A stretch of DNA of 24,403 nucleotides. It comes from JAWOGN01 sp046496815 (GTDB taxonomy: Bacteria > Desulfobacterota > DSM-4660 > Desulfatiglandales > Desulfatiglandaceae). The notes beneath the pieces were generated by a model. It was given only the letters and a program-made list of their open reading frames with translations, had not been told where the DNA came from and searched no databases. Positions 22,883-24,403 of this stretch are shown in pieces. The stretch lies in NCBI GenBank assembly GCA_046496815.1, contig JAWOGN010000306.1:1-24403 (forward strand), given 5' to 3'. The number at the start of each line of letters is the position of its first letter. The first letter of the stretch is position 1. The translations under genes were made by a program, and so were the position numbers.

Positions 22883-23971
22883 CTATCGAGACCGGCGGGC
22901 CATGTAATCACGAATCGAGCCCATGACCCCTTTTGGAAAAAAGATAACGACGAGAATAAAAAGAATCCCAAACAGCAGAAGCCATCGCTCAAAGATATGA
23001 TGCATGAATTCCGCCTGCGGAAAGAGCGTCATCGCCAAATCCTGAAGATCGGGCAAAAAAGTCTGGGTAACCTTGACGAAACCGGCGCCAATAATGCCGC
23101 CATAAAGGGTCCCCATGCCTCCGATGATGACCATGAGGAGGACGTCCAGCATGATGGTCATCACTCCCAGGCTCGACTCGGGGTTCACGTATCCCACCCA
23201 CATGGCGTAAAGCCCGCCTGTAATCGCAGCCATCACACATCCAAAGGTGATCGCAATGCTCTGAAAAATGAAAGTCTTGTAACCGAGCGCTTCCGCACGG
23301 GCTTCGTTGTCTCGGATCGCTTGTAGGACGCGGCCCAGCGGTGAATGGGTAAAGCGGAGCATTGTGAGAAAGAGCGCGGAACATGATAGAAGAATCAGAT
23401 AATAGGTCACCGTCCTGCCTGTGATTTCTACTCCCGCAAATTTGCCGAGGGTAAAGGAGACGGAAAAGACGCCGGGCATACTGATACTGATTCCATCTTC
23501 ACCGCCCGTCAAGCCGGTCAATTTGGTCGCCAGGACAATGGCCAACTCCGCTATTGCAAGGGTAATCATGGCAAAAAAGATGGCCTTGACGCGAAGGGAG
23601 AGAAAACTGATGAAAAGTGCGATGAAAGAAGCGATAACGGCGGCAATGAGGACCCCAAAGAGCAAATTGACGTAGGAGGGACTGCCGTACTTGCCCATGA
23701 GAAATGCCACGCTGTAAGCCCCGATGCCGAAAAACATCCCGTGTCCAAAAGAGAGGATCCCCGTGTATCCGAGAAGTATGTCAAAGCTGGCTACGAGGGT
23801 GGCAAAAAGGATGACCTTCATGGCAAGATCGACGGACTTGAAGGACGGAAATAGGAAAGGTACCAAAATGAAGAGCGCCAAAAGGCCGATTTTCAGAAAG
23901 AAGCTGCCGGTGATATATCGCTCCCTCCTCTCCTCCGAGCGAAAGATTTGAACCGGCGTCGGCGTTGTCAT
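22883..23971 (-). CDS. livM: Branched-chain amino acid-type ABC permease LivM
   Basis: The 362-residue protein has about nine or ten helices. It carries the LivM hallmark 'LLGYTGILSFGHGMFFGIGAY' (66-86), 'MITLAIAELA', the cytoplasmic coupling loop 'SPLGRVLQAIRDNEARAEALGYKTF', and 'DVLLMVIIGGMGTLYGGIIGAGFV' near the end. A basic 22-residue N-terminal tail precedes helix 1. It forms the membrane channel with LivH, whose stop is 12 bases upstream. Substrates of this family include Leu/Ile/Val but also urea, amides and aromatic acids, so the ligand is open. LivG and LivF ATPase genes do not follow; they may lie beyond the window edge. Confidence 0.94.
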   Translation of the reverse strand: MTTPTPVQIFRSEERRERYITGSFFLKIGLLALFILVPFLFPSFKSVDLAMKVILFATLVASFDILLGYTGILSFGHGMFFGIGAYSVAFLMGKYGSPSYVNLLFGVLIAAVIASFIALFISFLSLRVKAIFFAMITLAIAELAIVLATKLTGLTGGEDGISISMPGVFSVSFTLGKFAGVEITGRTVTYYLILLSCSALFLTMLRFTHSPLGRVLQAIRDNEARAEALGYKTFIFQSIAITFGCVMAAITGGLYAMWVGYVNPESSLGVMTIMLDVLLMVIIGGMGTLYGGIIGAGFVKVTQTFLPDLQDLAMTLFPQAEFMHHIFERWLLLFGILFILVVIFFPKGVMGSIRDYMARRSR

Positions 23972-23983
23972 GGCGCTTGCCTG

Positions 23984-24403
23984 CTACTTTCCAACCGGGA
24001 AAAGACCGGTGGGGCGAATTAAAAGGATGACAATCATGATCAGGATATTGACTCCGGCGGCTGCCCAGGGGATTAGATAGGCCACATAGTTGTAGGCGAG
24101 TCCGACGATGAGTGCGCCCACAAGGGATCCGGTCACACTGCCCAGTCCGCCGATAATCACAACAATAAAGGCAAAGAGAAGATATGTCGAACCCATGTCC
24201 GGATAAACCTGGAGGGTAAACATGGCCATGGCCAGGCCGCCCAGCGCCGCGAGTGCCGCACCGACCGCAAACACGCCCGTCAGCAGCAAAAAGATGTTGT
24301 GCCCCATAGCCTGGACCATGTCCAAATCTTCTACGCCGGCCCTGACAATTGTACCCAACTTGGTCCGTTTGAGAACAAGTTGGATCAGTGCATATACGGC
24401 CAG
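23984..24403 (-). CDS. livH: Branched-chain amino acid-type ABC permease LivH, 5' end beyond window
   Basis: The open frame runs to the window edge at 24403 without a start, so the N-terminal half is missing; 139 C-terminal residues are seen. They include the coupling region 'LVLKRTKLGTIVRAGVEDLDMVQAMGHN', helices 'LLLTGVFAVGAALAALGGLAMAMF', 'LLFAFIVVIIGGLGSVTGSLVGALIVGLAYNYV' and the family ending 'MIVILLIRPTGLFPVGK'. A TTG inside the frame (24358) is not the real start because the upstream codons continue the LivH coupling helix. It is upstream of livM in one operon. Confidence 0.93.
   Translation of the reverse strand: MAVYALIQLVLKRTKLGTIVRAGVEDLDMVQAMGHNIFLLLTGVFAVGAALAALGGLAMAMFTLQVYPDMGSTYLLFAFIVVIIGGLGSVTGSLVGALIVGLAYNYVAYLIPWAAAGVNILIMIVILLIRPTGLFPVGK

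Noticed and set aside
1..24403. CRISPR array, tRNA, insertion sequence or phage/defence cassette
   Set aside because: No regularly spaced repeats, no clover-leaf sequence, no transposase or integrase motif, and no known defence domain was seen on either strand.

Overview
The window looks like chromosomal DNA from a Gram-negative, probably anaerobic member of Desulfobacterota (old Deltaproteobacteria). This is inferred from outer-membrane proteins (lipocalin, MlaA, an AsmA-type protein), a PAS/HisKA/REC hybrid kinase of the type common in that group, mixed peptide and branched-chain amino acid ABC transporters, a UroD-like methyltransferase-family protein and dispersed intergenic palindromes. 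No rRNA, tRNA, CRISPR array, insertion sequence, integrase or phage gene was seen.

Left part, 1-5690: a 3'-truncated lipocalin (minus strand), divergent from a short AsmA N-terminal-like protein, a small lipoprotein with four extra cysteines, and an MlaA (VacJ) family protein. All three plus-strand genes point to envelope work. After a 490-base gap comes a 764-residue membrane-bound hybrid histidine kinase, and convergent to it a 98-residue stand-alone glycogen-binding (CBM48/AMPK-beta type) protein.

Middle, 5690-10320: the disaggregase gene clpB (minus) with terminator-like hairpins after it. Divergent from clpB are two tandem paralogous response regulators. Each is a complete receiver domain followed by a conserved Trp-rich tail (FWWRW...RFG.Y.D..FGP.W...EFW) instead of a DNA-binding domain. 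This pair is the most novel-looking item in the window.

10320-15860: a plus-strand run begins after a dispersed repeat. It holds a UroD/MtaA-superfamily protein, a multi-pass HGSNAT/DUF1624-type membrane protein, and a 1174-residue protein with a C-terminal M14 zinc carboxypeptidase domain. The M14 Zn ligands and catalytic Glu are readable. Its long N-terminal half contains a previously unassigned (to me) duplicated ~50-residue module, and one internal stretch reads better in another frame.

15940-24403, all minus strand: a complete dipeptide/oligopeptide ABC transporter operon (A-B-C-D-F order, with short gaps and two ATGA overlaps), preceded by an alpha/beta hydrolase. Before that come the livM and truncated livH permease genes of a branched-chain amino acid-type transporter. 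The peptide transporter converges with the M14 peptidase gene, so peptide import followed by cytoplasmic trimming is a reasonable but unproven link. A 15-bp hairpin lies in the leader of the substrate-binding protein gene. A palindromic repeat family (copies at about 2905, 10324 and 22628) marks several gene-group boundaries.
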